DNA of 64,000 nt from JBLHZY01 sp047631555 (GCA_047631555.1 JBLHZY010000003.1:200153-264152); one strand, 5' to 3'. Shown: positions 43,104 to 52,343, counted from the first letter of the stretch. Numbers and translations are program-made. The notes: generated by a model from the sequence alone, not told the origin.

Positions 43104-44144
43104 CTAGGTTTCTAGAGCGAAGCCCGCCTCGGCGATAAGATCGGCTTCTCGGATTTCAAGAACAGTATCAAACGCTTGCGGCGAGAGATCGACGCTGGGG
43201 AAAAGTGCGCGCACGGCAGCGTTCGGATCAAAGGGCCGCTCATCAAGTGCGTTAAGGCTGCGCAGGGTCTCTGCCTGTTCAGCGGTAATGCCCTGCGCCC
43301 CGTCAGCGAGGCGCTTCACTTCGCGCGGGCGATCTGCGTTGTTTTTCATAAAGCGGAACTGCGCTTTGCGAAATTCTCCATGCGGGCGCGGCGGGCCGGA
43401 ATAGACCGGCTCATAGGCGCGGCGCAGCAGCTTGAGCGCGAAATGCAGCGGCGTGAGCCCGTCGAAATGGAGGATCTGCGTCTTAGCGATTTCATAGGGA
43501 ACGATGCGCTCTTCGCTTTCTTGCATGCGCGGGAAATGAACGCCCATAAGATAGGGTCGCCCCGTTCGCACGATGCCTTTGCCGGCCAGATGCCCGCTCA
43601 CGCCGTCATTGAGAAACTTGGCGAAACGTCCATATATTTCAGCGCCTTGGGCGGCAAAACCCGGCAGAGCGCCGCGAAAGCCTCCTCCAAAAATATGCGC
43701 CTCCGAATGGCCCAAAAGATGCACGCGCTCAACATTGGGCAGCCTTAGATACCCCAGTTCCGGCGCGGCATTGGCCAATTCGGCCTCAAGCGCAGCGCCA
43801 TCGCGCACGAACTCATCTGCATCGCAGTGCAGCAACCAATCTGCGCGCGTTTTTTGATAAGTGGCGGTGGAGTTGTATTTCTGGCGGGCAGTGTGGCGCG
43901 GCGGCTTGGCGCGGCGCGTTGAGGCGGCCCAATAGGCCTCATCACACAGGGTCACAAAACAGCCCGGGACATCGCGCAAAAGCGCCTGGGCCTCTGGGTT
44001 ATCCCGATCCAGAAACACATGCACCTCAGCCGCGCCTTCAGCCAAATGATGCGCCACAAAGGCCGCAATCAGCGCAGGCGGCTCATCCACAGTTGCCACC
44101 ACGGCCCAAGTTTGTTTTTTTGCGTTCATCGCAGCTCTATCCAT
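43104..44144 (-). CDS. Glycosyltransferase family 2 (Glyco_tranf_2_4-like) protein
   Basis: 346 residues. WAVVATVDEPPALIAAFVAHHLAEGAAEVHVFLDRDNP is the nucleotide-sugar region (key VDEPPALIAAFVAHH and FLDRDN). DWLLHCDADEFV gives the DxD metal site, with FHRF-type residues not obvious. The tail is long and helical. Probable surface polysaccharide enzyme, acceptor unknown. ATG 44144 is chosen; GTG 44147 and ATG 44129 are alternatives. It interrupts the mdh-suc order on the opposite strand. Confidence 0.8.
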   Translation of the reverse strand: MDRAAMNAKKQTWAVVATVDEPPALIAAFVAHHLAEGAAEVHVFLDRDNPEAQALLRDVPGCFVTLCDEAYWAASTRRAKPPRHTARQKYNSTATYQKTRADWLLHCDADEFVRDGAALEAELANAAPELGYLRLPNVERVHLLGHSEAHIFGGGFRGALPGFAAQGAEIYGRFAKFLNDGVSGHLAGKGIVRTGRPYLMGVHFPRMQESEERIVPYEIAKTQILHFDGLTPLHFALKLLRRAYEPVYSGPPRPHGEFRKAQFRFMKNNADRPREVKRLADGAQGITAEQAETLRSLNALDERPFDPNAAVRALFPSVDLSPQAFDTVLEIREADLIAEAGFALET

Positions 44145-44218
44145 CACGGCCCAAGCGGCCTTTCAGCGATTCTGCCCTGAGCGGGCGAATTTGCCCATAG
44201 GGAAGCGAAAATCATTTT

Positions 44219-44249
44219 TGTGATCACACAAATCAATCGTGTGATCACA
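44219..44249. promoter_or_regulatory. Tandem palindrome operator of the suc operon
   Basis: TGTGATCACA occurs at 44219-44228 and 44240-44249, 21 bp centre to centre, 110-140 bases upstream of sucC. A -10-like TATATT lies at 44305-44310 region. The spacing and sequence match the sdh operator. Confidence 0.78.
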
Positions 44250-44335
44250 AAATGCAGAAATATCTTTCTAAAACTCATTTCAGCTAAAAAAACCGTTTAT
44301 TTACTATATTCGTGTGTGCAATGCAGGGAGTTGAA

Positions 44336-44362
44336 ATGAACCAACATGGGACAGTTTCATGA
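44336..44362 (+). CDS. Eight-codon leader reading frame overlapping the sucC start
   Basis: ATG at 44336 preceded by AGGGAG gives MNQHGTVS and a TGA that overlaps the sucC ATG (ATGA). The leader has the better ribosome binding site, so ribosomes may enter here and re-initiate at sucC. No homology is expected at this length. Confidence 0.35.
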   Translation: MNQHGTVS

Positions 44363-45555
44363 ACATTCATGAATATCAGGCGAAGGCACTCCTTCGTGAA
44401 TATGGCGCTCCGGTATCAGAAGGCCGGATCGTACTTAAGGCAGACGAAGCGAAAACAGCGGCTGGCGGCCTTGATGGCCCGCTTTGGGTTGTTAAGGCGC
44501 AAATCCACGCAGGTGGTCGCGGCAAGGGTTCGTTCAAAGAAGCGGATGCTGGCGAAAAGGGCGGTGTTCGTCTTGCCAAATCGGTTGAAGAAGCTGCCGA
44601 TATGGCCAAGCAGATGTTGGGCCGCACATTGGTCACGCATCAGACTGGACCTGCTGGCAAGCAAGTGAACCGCATCTATATTGAAGATGGCTCGGACATT
44701 GAGCGCGAATTGTATCTCGCGCTTTTGGTTGATCGCCAAACAAGCCGCGTGTCTTTCGTTTGCTCGACAGAGGGCGGCATGGACATTGAGGAAGTTGCGG
44801 CCAACACGCCTGAGAAAATTCTCAGCTTCTCGATTGATCCTGCGACGGGTTACCAAGGCTTTCACGGTCGCCGCGTTGCTTTCTCGCTTGGTCTGAAAGG
44901 CCAGCAGGTAAAGCAGTGTGTTGCGTTGCTCGGCAATCTTTATCGCGCTTTCGTTGAGAAAGACATGGAGATGCTTGAGATCAACCCTCTGATCGTTCTG
45001 GATGGCTCCGGTGATCTCAAGGTTCTGGATGCGAAAGTAAGCTTTGATGGCAACGCTCTGTATCGTCACGCCGATATCATGGCGCTGCGCGATGAGACGG
45101 AAGAAGACGCCAAGGAATTGGCTGCCTCCAAGCACGATCTCAACTACATCGCTTTGGACGGCGAAATTGGCTGTATGGTCAATGGCGCGGGCCTTGCGAT
45201 GGCGACGATGGATATCATCAAGCTTTACGGCGCAGAGCCTGCCAACTTCCTTGATGTTGGTGGCGGTGCGACCAAAGAGAAAGTGACCGAAGCGTTTAAG
45301 ATCATCACTTCTGATCCCAACGTGAAGGGCATCTTGGTCAACATCTTTGGCGGCATCATGCGTTGTGATGTGATCGCTGAGGGCGTGATTGCTGCGGTGA
45401 AAGAGGTTGGTCTGCAAGTGCCGCTCGTTGTGCGCCTTGAAGGGACCAACGTTGAGAAGGGCAAAGAGATCATCAACACATCTGGTCTTGCTGTCATCGC
45501 GGCAGACGACCTGAAAGATGGCGCCGAGAAGATCGTGAAAGCGGTGAAGGGATAA
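44359..45555 (+). CDS. sucC: Succinyl-CoA synthetase beta subunit (ADP/GDP-forming)
   Basis: 398 residues. The N-terminal ATP-grasp domain starts MNIHEYQAKALLREYGAPVSEG, with WVVKAQIHAGGRGKG, and YLALLVDRQTSR follows. The CoA-ligase domain has FLDVGGGATKEKVTEAFKII and VNIFGGIMRCDVIAEGVI. With SucD it converts succinyl-CoA to succinate with formation of nucleoside triphosphate. The start is conserved in the family. It follows a tandem-operator promoter and begins the operon sucC-sucD-DUF805-sucA-sucB. Confidence 0.97.
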   Translation: MNIHEYQAKALLREYGAPVSEGRIVLKADEAKTAAGGLDGPLWVVKAQIHAGGRGKGSFKEADAGEKGGVRLAKSVEEAADMAKQMLGRTLVTHQTGPAGKQVNRIYIEDGSDIERELYLALLVDRQTSRVSFVCSTEGGMDIEEVAANTPEKILSFSIDPATGYQGFHGRRVAFSLGLKGQQVKQCVALLGNLYRAFVEKDMEMLEINPLIVLDGSGDLKVLDAKVSFDGNALYRHADIMALRDETEEDAKELAASKHDLNYIALDGEIGCMVNGAGLAMATMDIIKLYGAEPANFLDVGGGATKEKVTEAFKIITSDPNVKGILVNIFGGIMRCDVIAEGVIAAVKEVGLQVPLVVRLEGTNVEKGKEIINTSGLAVIAADDLKDGAEKIVKAVKG

Positions 45556-45558
45556 AAA

Positions 45559-46440
45559 ATGGCTATTCTCATTGACGAAAACACCAAAGTAATCTGTCAG
45601 GGCCTCACTGGCTCGCAGGGCACATTCCACACCGAGCAAGCGATTGCATATGGCACGAAAATGGTTGGCGGCGTGACACCCGGCAAGGGCGGCTCAAGCC
45701 ACCTGAACCTGCCTGTGTTCAACTCGGTTCATGAGGCAAAGCACGTCACGGAAGCCAACGCCTCTGTCATCTATGTGCCGCCCCCCTTTGCAGCGGATTC
45801 AATCCTTGAGGCGATCGACGCCGAGATGGAATTGATCATCTGCATCACCGAGGGCATCCCTGTTCTGGATATGATGAAGGTAAAGCGCGCGCTGGAAGGC
45901 TCCAAATCGCGCCTCATCGGGCCAAACTGCCCCGGTGTTATCACACCAGACGCCTGCAAAATCGGCATTATGCCCGGCCACATTCACAAGCGTGGCTCGG
46001 TTGGTGTTGTGTCGCGCTCCGGCACGCTCACGTATGAAGCCGTGAAACAAACCTCCGATAGCGGCCTTGGCCAATCTACGGCTGTTGGCATCGGCGGCGA
46101 CCCGATCAAAGGCACAGAGCACATCGACGTGCTTGAGATGTTCTTGGCTGATGACGAAACACATTCGATCATCATGATCGGTGAAATCGGCGGCTCTGCC
46201 GAAGAAGAAGCGGCGCAATTCCTCGCGGATGAGCGCAAAAAGGGCCGTTGGAAACCAACAGCTGGTTTCATCGCAGGTCGCACAGCCCCTCCCGGCCGTC
46301 GTATGGGCCACGCTGGCGCGATTGTTGCTGGCGGCAAGGGCGATGCAGAAAGCAAGATCGAAGCCATGAAAGCGGCTGGCATCATTGTGGCGGATAGCCC
46401 TGCAACGCTTGGCGAAGCTGTTCTCAAGGCCATCGGGTAG
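45559..46440 (+). CDS. sucD: Succinyl-CoA synthetase alpha subunit
   Basis: 293 residues. The CoA-binding Rossmann domain is VICQGLTGSQGTFHTEQAI with GGVTPGKGGSSHL, and the phospho-histidine loop is AGRTAPPGRRMGHAGAIVAGG (active His in MGHAGAI). Pairs with SucC. It starts 3 bp after the sucC stop. The stop is followed after 7 bases by the DUF805 gene, unlike the common direct sucD-sucA contact. Confidence 0.97.
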   Translation: MAILIDENTKVICQGLTGSQGTFHTEQAIAYGTKMVGGVTPGKGGSSHLNLPVFNSVHEAKHVTEANASVIYVPPPFAADSILEAIDAEMELIICITEGIPVLDMMKVKRALEGSKSRLIGPNCPGVITPDACKIGIMPGHIHKRGSVGVVSRSGTLTYEAVKQTSDSGLGQSTAVGIGGDPIKGTEHIDVLEMFLADDETHSIIMIGEIGGSAEEEAAQFLADERKKGRWKPTAGFIAGRTAPPGRRMGHAGAIVAGGKGDAESKIEAMKAAGIIVADSPATLGEAVLKAIG

Positions 46441-46447
46441 CGCCGAG

Positions 46448-47038
46448 ATGACTATCGATGAAGCCGCCAAAATGTGCTTTCAAAAATACATAAACTTCTC
46501 CGGTCGCGCCACGCGACCGGAGTTTTGGAAATTTGTGCTTTTTATATTTTTGGTTTCGATTGGCCTCACGATTCTCAATTCCATGATTTTTGGACCGACT
46601 TACGTTGAAACAATCAGGATCTCCGTCAATTTGGCCGGAGAGCAATCGCAAGAAGTCTTCCGAGAGAAGAAATACAATGCTGGGTGGTTTGGAACGATCT
46701 TCAGCCTCGCAATTTTCATCCCCCTAGTGGCCGCATCTTGGCGGCGCTTGCACGACACAGGGCGAAGCGGCCTATTCGTATTCTTACCGATAGCTGGCTT
46801 GGCCGCCACGTACTTGATCTTCTTCCTAACAAGCCAGAACGTTCCGATCGACACATCAGCGTTGCCCGAAGGCACCCAAATGCCCGGCAGTTTACCAGTG
46901 CCTAATTCTTCATTTCCTTTCTTCGCGGGTTTTCTCTTCACATTTGGCACACTGATCACGTTGATTGTTTTGCTCGCTCGCCGATCCCAATCCGGCCCCA
47001 ATGCATACGGTCCCAACCCCAATGAGGCAACGTCATGA
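46448..47038 (+). CDS. DUF805 domain-containing membrane protein
   Basis: 196 residues. The DUF805 start YINFSGRATRPEFWKFVLF, the SWRRLHDTGRSGLFVFLPI motif and the four hydrophobic segments are typical. A Pro/Ser-rich insert (about 140-160) separates the last two helices. Its ATG is in a weak context just after sucD, and its stop overlaps the sucA ATG by 4 bp (ATGA), so sucA translation may depend on it. Function unknown; insertion of a DUF805 gene between sucD and sucA is something I recall from some Rhodobacterales. Confidence 0.88.
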   Translation: MTIDEAAKMCFQKYINFSGRATRPEFWKFVLFIFLVSIGLTILNSMIFGPTYVETIRISVNLAGEQSQEVFREKKYNAGWFGTIFSLAIFIPLVAASWRRLHDTGRSGLFVFLPIAGLAATYLIFFLTSQNVPIDTSALPEGTQMPGSLPVPNSSFPFFAGFLFTFGTLITLIVLLARRSQSGPNAYGPNPNEATS

Positions 47039-49998
47039 CCGATCATCCCTCCAACGATATCTTCCACGCGTCCAGCTTCATGCAGGGCCATAACGCGGAA
47101 TATCTCGAACAGCTCTATGCCCGTTATGCCACCGATCCCAATGCGGTCGATGAGGCATGGCAAGAGTTCTTCCGCCAGCTTGGCGATGCGGATCTTGATG
47201 TGAAGGCCGAGGCCGCTGGCCCCTCTTGGGCACGCGCCGATTGGCCGCCCGTACCCAGCGATGATCTCACTCAAGCGCTCGATGGCCAATGGGCCGCCGA
47301 AGCGCCCGCCGCTGGCAACAAGATCAAAGCCAAGGCGGCTGAGCAAAATGTCGAGCTGTCGGATGATGCCGTTAAACGGGCTGTTCTGGACAGTATCCGC
47401 GCGCTGATGATCATCCGCGCCTACCGTATTCGCGGCCATCTTGCAGCCGATCTCGATCCGCTTGGCATGCAGGATCAAACCCCGCATCCCGAGCTTGACG
47501 CCAAAAGCTATGGTTTCACCGAAACCGATATGGATCGCCCGATCTTCATTGATAATGTGCTCGGCCTGCAGATCGCCTCGATGCGCCAAATTATTGATAT
47601 CGTGAAGCGCACCTATTGCGGCACTTTCGCGATGCAATACATGCATATTTCCAATCCCGAAGAGGCCGGTTGGCTTAAGGAGCGGATTGAAGGCTACGGC
47701 AAAGAAATCGCCTTTACCCGCGAAGGTCGCAAAGCGATCCTCAACAAATTGGTTGAGGCTGAGGGCTTTGAGAAATTTCTCCATGTGAAATACATGGGCA
47801 CCAAGCGTTTTGGCCTTGATGGCGGCGAAAGCCTGATCCCGGCGATGGAGCAGATCATCAAACGCGGCGGCAATCTGGGCGTTAAGGACGTTGTGGTTGG
47901 CATGCCCCACCGTGGCCGCCTTTCGGTTCTTGCCAATGTGATGGGCAAACCTTACCGCGCGATCTTTAATGAATTCCAAGGCGGCAGCTTTAAGCCCGAG
48001 GATGTTGATGGCTCAGGGGATGTGAAATATCACCTTGGCGCATCGTCGGATCGTGAATTCGATGGCAACACGGTGCACCTTTCCCTCACCGCCAACCCGA
48101 GCCACCTTGAAGCGGTGAACCCGGTCGTTTTGGGCAAAGTGCGCGCCAAGCAAGATCAGATGAAAGATCCAGAGCGCACATCCGTTCTGCCGATCCTTTT
48201 GCACGGCGATGCGGCCTTTGCCGGCCAAGGCGTTGTTGCGGAATGTTTCGGGCTTTCGGGCCTGCGCGGGCACCGCACGGGCGGGACGATCCATCTTGTT
48301 GTGAACAACCAAATCGGCTTTACCACGGCGCCCTCGTTCAGCCGCTCGAGCCCCTATCCAACAGACATCGCCTTGATGGTTGAAGCGCCGATTTTTCACG
48401 TGAACGGCGACGATCCAGAAGCCGTTGTGCACGCTGCAAAGGTGGCAACAGAATTCCGCCAGAAGTTCCACAAAGACGTTGTGATTGATATCTTCTGCTA
48501 CCGCCGCTTTGGCCATAACGAGGGCGACGAGCCCATGTTTACCAACCCGGCGATGTACAAAAACATCAAGAAACACAAAACAACGCTTCAGCTTTATACA
48601 GAGCGCCTCGTTGCCGACGGGCTTATCCCCGAAGGCGAGATCGAGGATATGAAAGCGGCGTTCCAAAGCTTCCTCAATGATGAGTTTGAGGCCGGCAAAG
48701 AATACAAACCCAACAAGGCTGATTGGCTTGATGGGCGCTGGTCGCATCTTGATCGTGAGGGCGAAGAATATCAGCGCGGCCAAACGGCTGTTCCTGAGGC
48801 GACTTTGCGCGAAGTTGGGGCTGCACTTACCCGCGTTCCTGATGGCTTTGACATCCACAAAACAGTGACCCGCCAACTCGCTGCCAAAGACTCGATGTTT
48901 GAAAGCGGCACTGGTTTTGATTGGGCAACGGGCGAAGCGATGGCCTTTGGCTCTCTCGCGCTTGAGGGCTATCCGGTCCGCCTTTCGGGTCAAGATTCAA
49001 CCCGCGGCACATTCTCGCAACGCCACTCGGCCTTCATCAACCAATCCACCGAAGAGCGCTATTACCCGCTCAACAATATCCGCGAAGGCCAAGCGAATTA
49101 CGAAGTGATCGACTCGATGCTTTCGGAATATGCGGTGCTTGGATTTGAATACGGCTTCTCGCTTTCCGAGCCAAACGCATTGGTCGCTTGGGAAGCGCAA
49201 TTCGGCGATTTTGCCAATGGCGCGCAGATCATGTTTGATCAGTTCATCTCCTCAGGCGAGCGCAAATGGCTGCGCATGTCTGGCCTCGTGATGCTGCTGC
49301 CTCACGGCTTTGAAGGCCAGGGGCCAGAGCACTCCTCTGCCCGCCTTGAGCGCTTCTTGCAGATGAGCGCCGAGGACAACTGGATCGTGGCCAATATCAC
49401 CACACCGGCCAACTATTTCCACGCCTTGCGCCGCCAGCTTCACCGCTCCTACCGCAAGCCATTGGTGTTGATGACGCCCAAGTCATTGCTGCGCCATAAG
49501 CTTGCCGTTTCCGATCTCAAAGACTTTGCCGATGGCTCTTCTTTCCACCGGGTTCTGTGGGATGATGCGGATCGCGATAACGGCACAGGCCGCTCGACCG
49601 GCAAGCTCAAAGTAGACGATAAGATCAAACGCGTCGTGATTTGTTCGGGCAAGGTTTACTACGACTTGCTTGAAGAGCGCGATGCGCGCGGCATTGACGA
49701 CGTCTATATTCTGCGCCTTGAGCAATTTTATCCCTTCCCAGCGCTCAGCCTCGTGAAAGAGCTCGAGCGCTTCAAAGGGGCCGAAGTTGTTTGGTGCCAA
49801 GAAGAGCCCAAGAACCAAGGCGGCTGGACCTTCGTTGAGCCAAATATCGAATGGGTTCTGACCCGCATCGGTTCAAAACATACGCGCCCAATATTTGCTG
49901 GCCGCAACGCCTCGGCTTCGCCCGCGACAGGCCTCGCCAGCCAGCACAAAGCACAACAACAAGCGCTCGTGAATGACGCGCTAACGATCAAAGGATAA
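47035..49998 (+). CDS. sucA: 2-oxoglutarate dehydrogenase E1 component
   Basis: 987 residues, thiamine-diphosphate-dependent. The N-terminal SFMQGHNAEYLEQLYARYATDP is the E1o start (key NAEYLEQLYARY). VVGMPHRGRLSVLANV, GDAAFAGQGVVAEC and VVNNQIGFTTAP mark the ThDP site, and QDSTRGTFSQRHSA with LPHGFEGQGPEHSSAR mark the transketolase pyrimidine domain. It decarboxylates 2-oxoglutarate and passes the succinyl group to SucB lipoyl domains. Normal length. ATG 47035 overlaps the DUF805 stop; sucB follows after 5 bp. Confidence 0.97.
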   Translation: MTDHPSNDIFHASSFMQGHNAEYLEQLYARYATDPNAVDEAWQEFFRQLGDADLDVKAEAAGPSWARADWPPVPSDDLTQALDGQWAAEAPAAGNKIKAKAAEQNVELSDDAVKRAVLDSIRALMIIRAYRIRGHLAADLDPLGMQDQTPHPELDAKSYGFTETDMDRPIFIDNVLGLQIASMRQIIDIVKRTYCGTFAMQYMHISNPEEAGWLKERIEGYGKEIAFTREGRKAILNKLVEAEGFEKFLHVKYMGTKRFGLDGGESLIPAMEQIIKRGGNLGVKDVVVGMPHRGRLSVLANVMGKPYRAIFNEFQGGSFKPEDVDGSGDVKYHLGASSDREFDGNTVHLSLTANPSHLEAVNPVVLGKVRAKQDQMKDPERTSVLPILLHGDAAFAGQGVVAECFGLSGLRGHRTGGTIHLVVNNQIGFTTAPSFSRSSPYPTDIALMVEAPIFHVNGDDPEAVVHAAKVATEFRQKFHKDVVIDIFCYRRFGHNEGDEPMFTNPAMYKNIKKHKTTLQLYTERLVADGLIPEGEIEDMKAAFQSFLNDEFEAGKEYKPNKADWLDGRWSHLDREGEEYQRGQTAVPEATLREVGAALTRVPDGFDIHKTVTRQLAAKDSMFESGTGFDWATGEAMAFGSLALEGYPVRLSGQDSTRGTFSQRHSAFINQSTEERYYPLNNIREGQANYEVIDSMLSEYAVLGFEYGFSLSEPNALVAWEAQFGDFANGAQIMFDQFISSGERKWLRMSGLVMLLPHGFEGQGPEHSSARLERFLQMSAEDNWIVANITTPANYFHALRRQLHRSYRKPLVLMTPKSLLRHKLAVSDLKDFADGSSFHRVLWDDADRDNGTGRSTGKLKVDDKIKRVVICSGKVYYDLLEERDARGIDDVYILRLEQFYPFPALSLVKELERFKGAEVVWCQEEPKNQGGWTFVEPNIEWVLTRIGSKHTRPIFAGRNASASPATGLASQHKAQQQALVNDALTIKG

Positions 49999-50003
49999 CG
50001 CAA

Positions 50004-51503
50004 ATGTCTGTTGAAATTCGCGTCCCGACGCTTGGAGAAAGCGTCACCGAGGCCACCGTTGCCACTTGGTTCAAAAAACCCGGTGACGCTGTTGCTGTTG
50101 ATGAAATGCTCTGCGAGCTTGAAACGGATAAGGTCACGGTTGAAGTGCCCTCGCCTGCGGCTGGTACGCTTGGCGAAATCGTTGCCGCCGAGGGCGAGAC
50201 AGTTGGCGTTGATGCGCTTTTGGCCACGCTGAGCGCTGGCGAAGGCGCGGCCCCTGCGCCCAAAGCGGCGCCTGCGAAAGCCGCTGCAGCCCCTGCCGCG
50301 AGCACCGGTGCCTCCGTTGATGTGATGGTGCCAACACTTGGCGAAAGCGTCTCGGAGGCAACCGTTTCAACATGGTTCAAGGCCGTGGGCGATACTGTTG
50401 CCCAAGATGAAATGCTCTGCGAGCTCGAAACCGATAAGGTCTCTGTTGAGGTGCCCGCGCCTGCCGCTGGTGTTCTTACGGAAATCATCGCAGCCGAGGG
50501 CGCAACCGTAGGCGCCGCTGCTAAACTGGCCGTGATCGCTTCTGGTGAAGGCGCGTCAGCAGCGCCCGCCGCCGCAGCCGCCGCACCTGCCCAAGCAGCG
50601 CCCGCCGGAAAAGACATCGAAAATGCGCCCTCAGCCAACAAAATGATGGCCGACAAAGGCGTGAGCCCCGCCGCCGTGCAAGGCACAGGCCGCGACGGGC
50701 GGATCATGAAGGAAGACGTGATGAAAGCCATTACATCCCCTGCGCCCGCAGCCGCCGCTCCTGCAGCTGTTGCTCCGCGCGCTCCGGTTTCTGCGGATGA
50801 TGCTTCGCGCGAAGAGCGGGTAAAAATGACCCGTCTACGCCAGACCATCGCGCGCCGCCTCAAAGACAGCCAAAATACCGCAGCCATGCTCACCACCTAC
50901 AACGAGGTCGACATGACCGAGGTGATGGCTCTGCGCAATGAATACAAAGACCTGTTCCTCAAGAAACACGGCGTGAAACTTGGCTTCATGTCCTTCTTCA
51001 CCAAGGCCTGCGTGCACGCGCTCAAAGAAGTGCCCGAAGTGAATTCCGAAATCGACGGTACAGATATCGTCTACAAAAACTTCGTCCATATGGGCATCGC
51101 CGCCGGGACGCCAACAGGCCTCGTCGTTCCGGTCATTCGTGACGCGGACGCAATGTCCTTTGCCGATATCGAAAAAGCGATCGCCGAAAAAGGCGCGCGC
51201 GCGCGGGATGGCAAGCTCTCGATGGCGGAAATGCAGGGCGGCACGTTTACGATTTCCAACGGCGGCGTCTATGGCTCGCTAATGTCCTCGCCGATCCTCA
51301 ACCCGCCGCAATCAGGCATCCTCGGCATGCACAAAATCCAAGATCGCCCCATGGCGATTGGCGGCCAAGTTGTGATCCGCCCGATGATGTATCTCGCGCT
51401 GTCCTATGATCACCGTGTGGTCGATGGCAAAGGCGCCGTGACCTTCCTCGTGCGTGTCAAAGAAGCACTCGAAGATCCGCGCCGCCTATTGATGGATTTG
51501 TGA
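50004..51503 (+). CDS. sucB: 2-oxoglutarate dehydrogenase E2 component (dihydrolipoamide succinyltransferase), two lipoyl domains
   Basis: 499 residues. Two lipoyl domains, about residues 2-78 and 104-180, each have ELETDKV with the lipoyl Lys. Ala/Pro-rich linkers follow. The peripheral-subunit-binding domain is ENAPSANKMMADKGVSPAAVQGTGRDGRIMKED (key SANKMMADKG, GTGRDGRI). The C-terminal catalytic domain ends with YLALSYDHRVVDGKGAVTFL (His-Asp-Gly motif). The E. coli enzyme has one lipoyl domain, so two is a duplication, which I believe is common in Rhodobacterales. It transfers succinyl from E1 to CoA. Confidence 0.96.
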   Translation: MSVEIRVPTLGESVTEATVATWFKKPGDAVAVDEMLCELETDKVTVEVPSPAAGTLGEIVAAEGETVGVDALLATLSAGEGAAPAPKAAPAKAAAAPAASTGASVDVMVPTLGESVSEATVSTWFKAVGDTVAQDEMLCELETDKVSVEVPAPAAGVLTEIIAAEGATVGAAAKLAVIASGEGASAAPAAAAAAPAQAAPAGKDIENAPSANKMMADKGVSPAAVQGTGRDGRIMKEDVMKAITSPAPAAAAPAAVAPRAPVSADDASREERVKMTRLRQTIARRLKDSQNTAAMLTTYNEVDMTEVMALRNEYKDLFLKKHGVKLGFMSFFTKACVHALKEVPEVNSEIDGTDIVYKNFVHMGIAAGTPTGLVVPVIRDADAMSFADIEKAIAEKGARARDGKLSMAEMQGGTFTISNGGVYGSLMSSPILNPPQSGILGMHKIQDRPMAIGGQVVIRPMMYLALSYDHRVVDGKGAVTFLVRVKEALEDPRRLLMDL

Positions 51504-51564
51504 TAGGTTTAGGGCAGGGTTTCGATCCTGCCCACACTACGGAAAAAACGTCGGAGAAATGTGA

Positions 51565-51948
51565 ATGCCAAACGAAACCTCCGAAATCTCCAGATTGGAG
51601 CGGTCCGATAGGTTAGGCTTGGCTGCTTTCAGGGTACTCATCACGCTCAACGCGGGCGCCATTTTGGCTATGCTTACCTACGTTGGCGGGGCCAACAACA
51701 CCTCCCAACTTAGTATTGCTACAGTAGAACTGATCCGTGCAATGTGGTGCTTCTTGGGCGGAATAGTTTCGATTTTGATCGCGCTCTTAGTATCTTATGC
51801 CTTCACTGCATCAATACCTGAGTCACGATTTAGCGACTTCTTCAACAAATGGATTGTTTTAACGAATGCTGTTCTGGGGATTGCTTGCTTGGCTCTATTC
51901 GGTAGTGGCGTTGCTTTCCTTATACTTGGGATTGAGAAGCCTCTATGA
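51565..51948 (+). CDS. Hypothetical membrane protein between sucB and the MAPEG gene
   Basis: 127 residues with three hydrophobic segments: about 23-40 (AFRVLITLNAGAILAMLTYV), 58-80 (MWCFLGGIVSILIALLVSYAF) and 100-122 (AVLGIACLALFGSGVAFLI). The N-terminus is charged. Not recognised. The codon use looks a little lower in GC than its neighbours. ATG 51565 follows GGAGAA and the gene overlaps the MAPEG gene by 4 bp. Confidence 0.65.
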   Translation: MPNETSEISRLERSDRLGLAAFRVLITLNAGAILAMLTYVGGANNTSQLSIATVELIRAMWCFLGGIVSILIALLVSYAFTASIPESRFSDFFNKWIVLTNAVLGIACLALFGSGVAFLILGIEKPL

Positions 51949-52340
51949 CCTTCGAACTCACAGCCCTTGCCCTCGTTGGCCTGCTGCATATCGCGCAGTT
52001 CTCCGTTGCCAGCTATATGGCCAATGTCGATGTCGGCATGGGCTATACAACCTCGCCGCGTGATCGCCTCCCAAGCCGCGAGATGCGCCAGATCACAGCC
52101 CGCATGCTGCGCGCCTATGACAATGCCGCTGTCATGCTGCCGCTCTTTGCCGCCGCTGCGCTGATCATCCATACGACCGGCCAAAGCAGCGCCTATACCG
52201 CCACGCTGGCCTTTACCTATCTCGCGGCGCGCGCCCTCTATATCCCGGCCTACGCTTTTGGCTGGCGCCCCTGGCGCAGCTATATCTGGATCGCAGCCCT
52301 CACCTGCTGCGCCCTTATGTTCCTCGCGGCCTTGATCTAA
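51945..52340 (+). CDS. MAPEG family membrane protein
   Basis: 131 residues, four membrane helices of the MAPEG (eicosanoid/glutathione) superfamily: LTALALVGLLHIAQF, a conserved RMLRAYDNAAVMLPLFAAAALI (key RAYDNAAVMLPLF) and the AYLAARALYIPAYAFGW-type motif TYLAARALYIPAYAFGWRPWRS. Bacterial MAPEG proteins resemble microsomal glutathione transferases; the substrate is unknown. Overlaps the preceding hypothetical by 4 bp. A copy of the 21-nt element follows 3 bases after its stop. Confidence 0.88.
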   Translation: MTFELTALALVGLLHIAQFSVASYMANVDVGMGYTTSPRDRLPSREMRQITARMLRAYDNAAVMLPLFAAAALIIHTTGQSSAYTATLAFTYLAARALYIPAYAFGWRPWRSYIWIAALTCCALMFLAALI

Positions 52341-52343
52341 TGC

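Noticed and set aside
44416..45639. A 407-codon frame on the minus strand
   Set aside because: Antisense to sucC, shadow of the coding periodicity.
46600..47979. A 459-codon frame on the minus strand
   Set aside because: Antisense to the DUF805 gene and to sucA, both clearly real.
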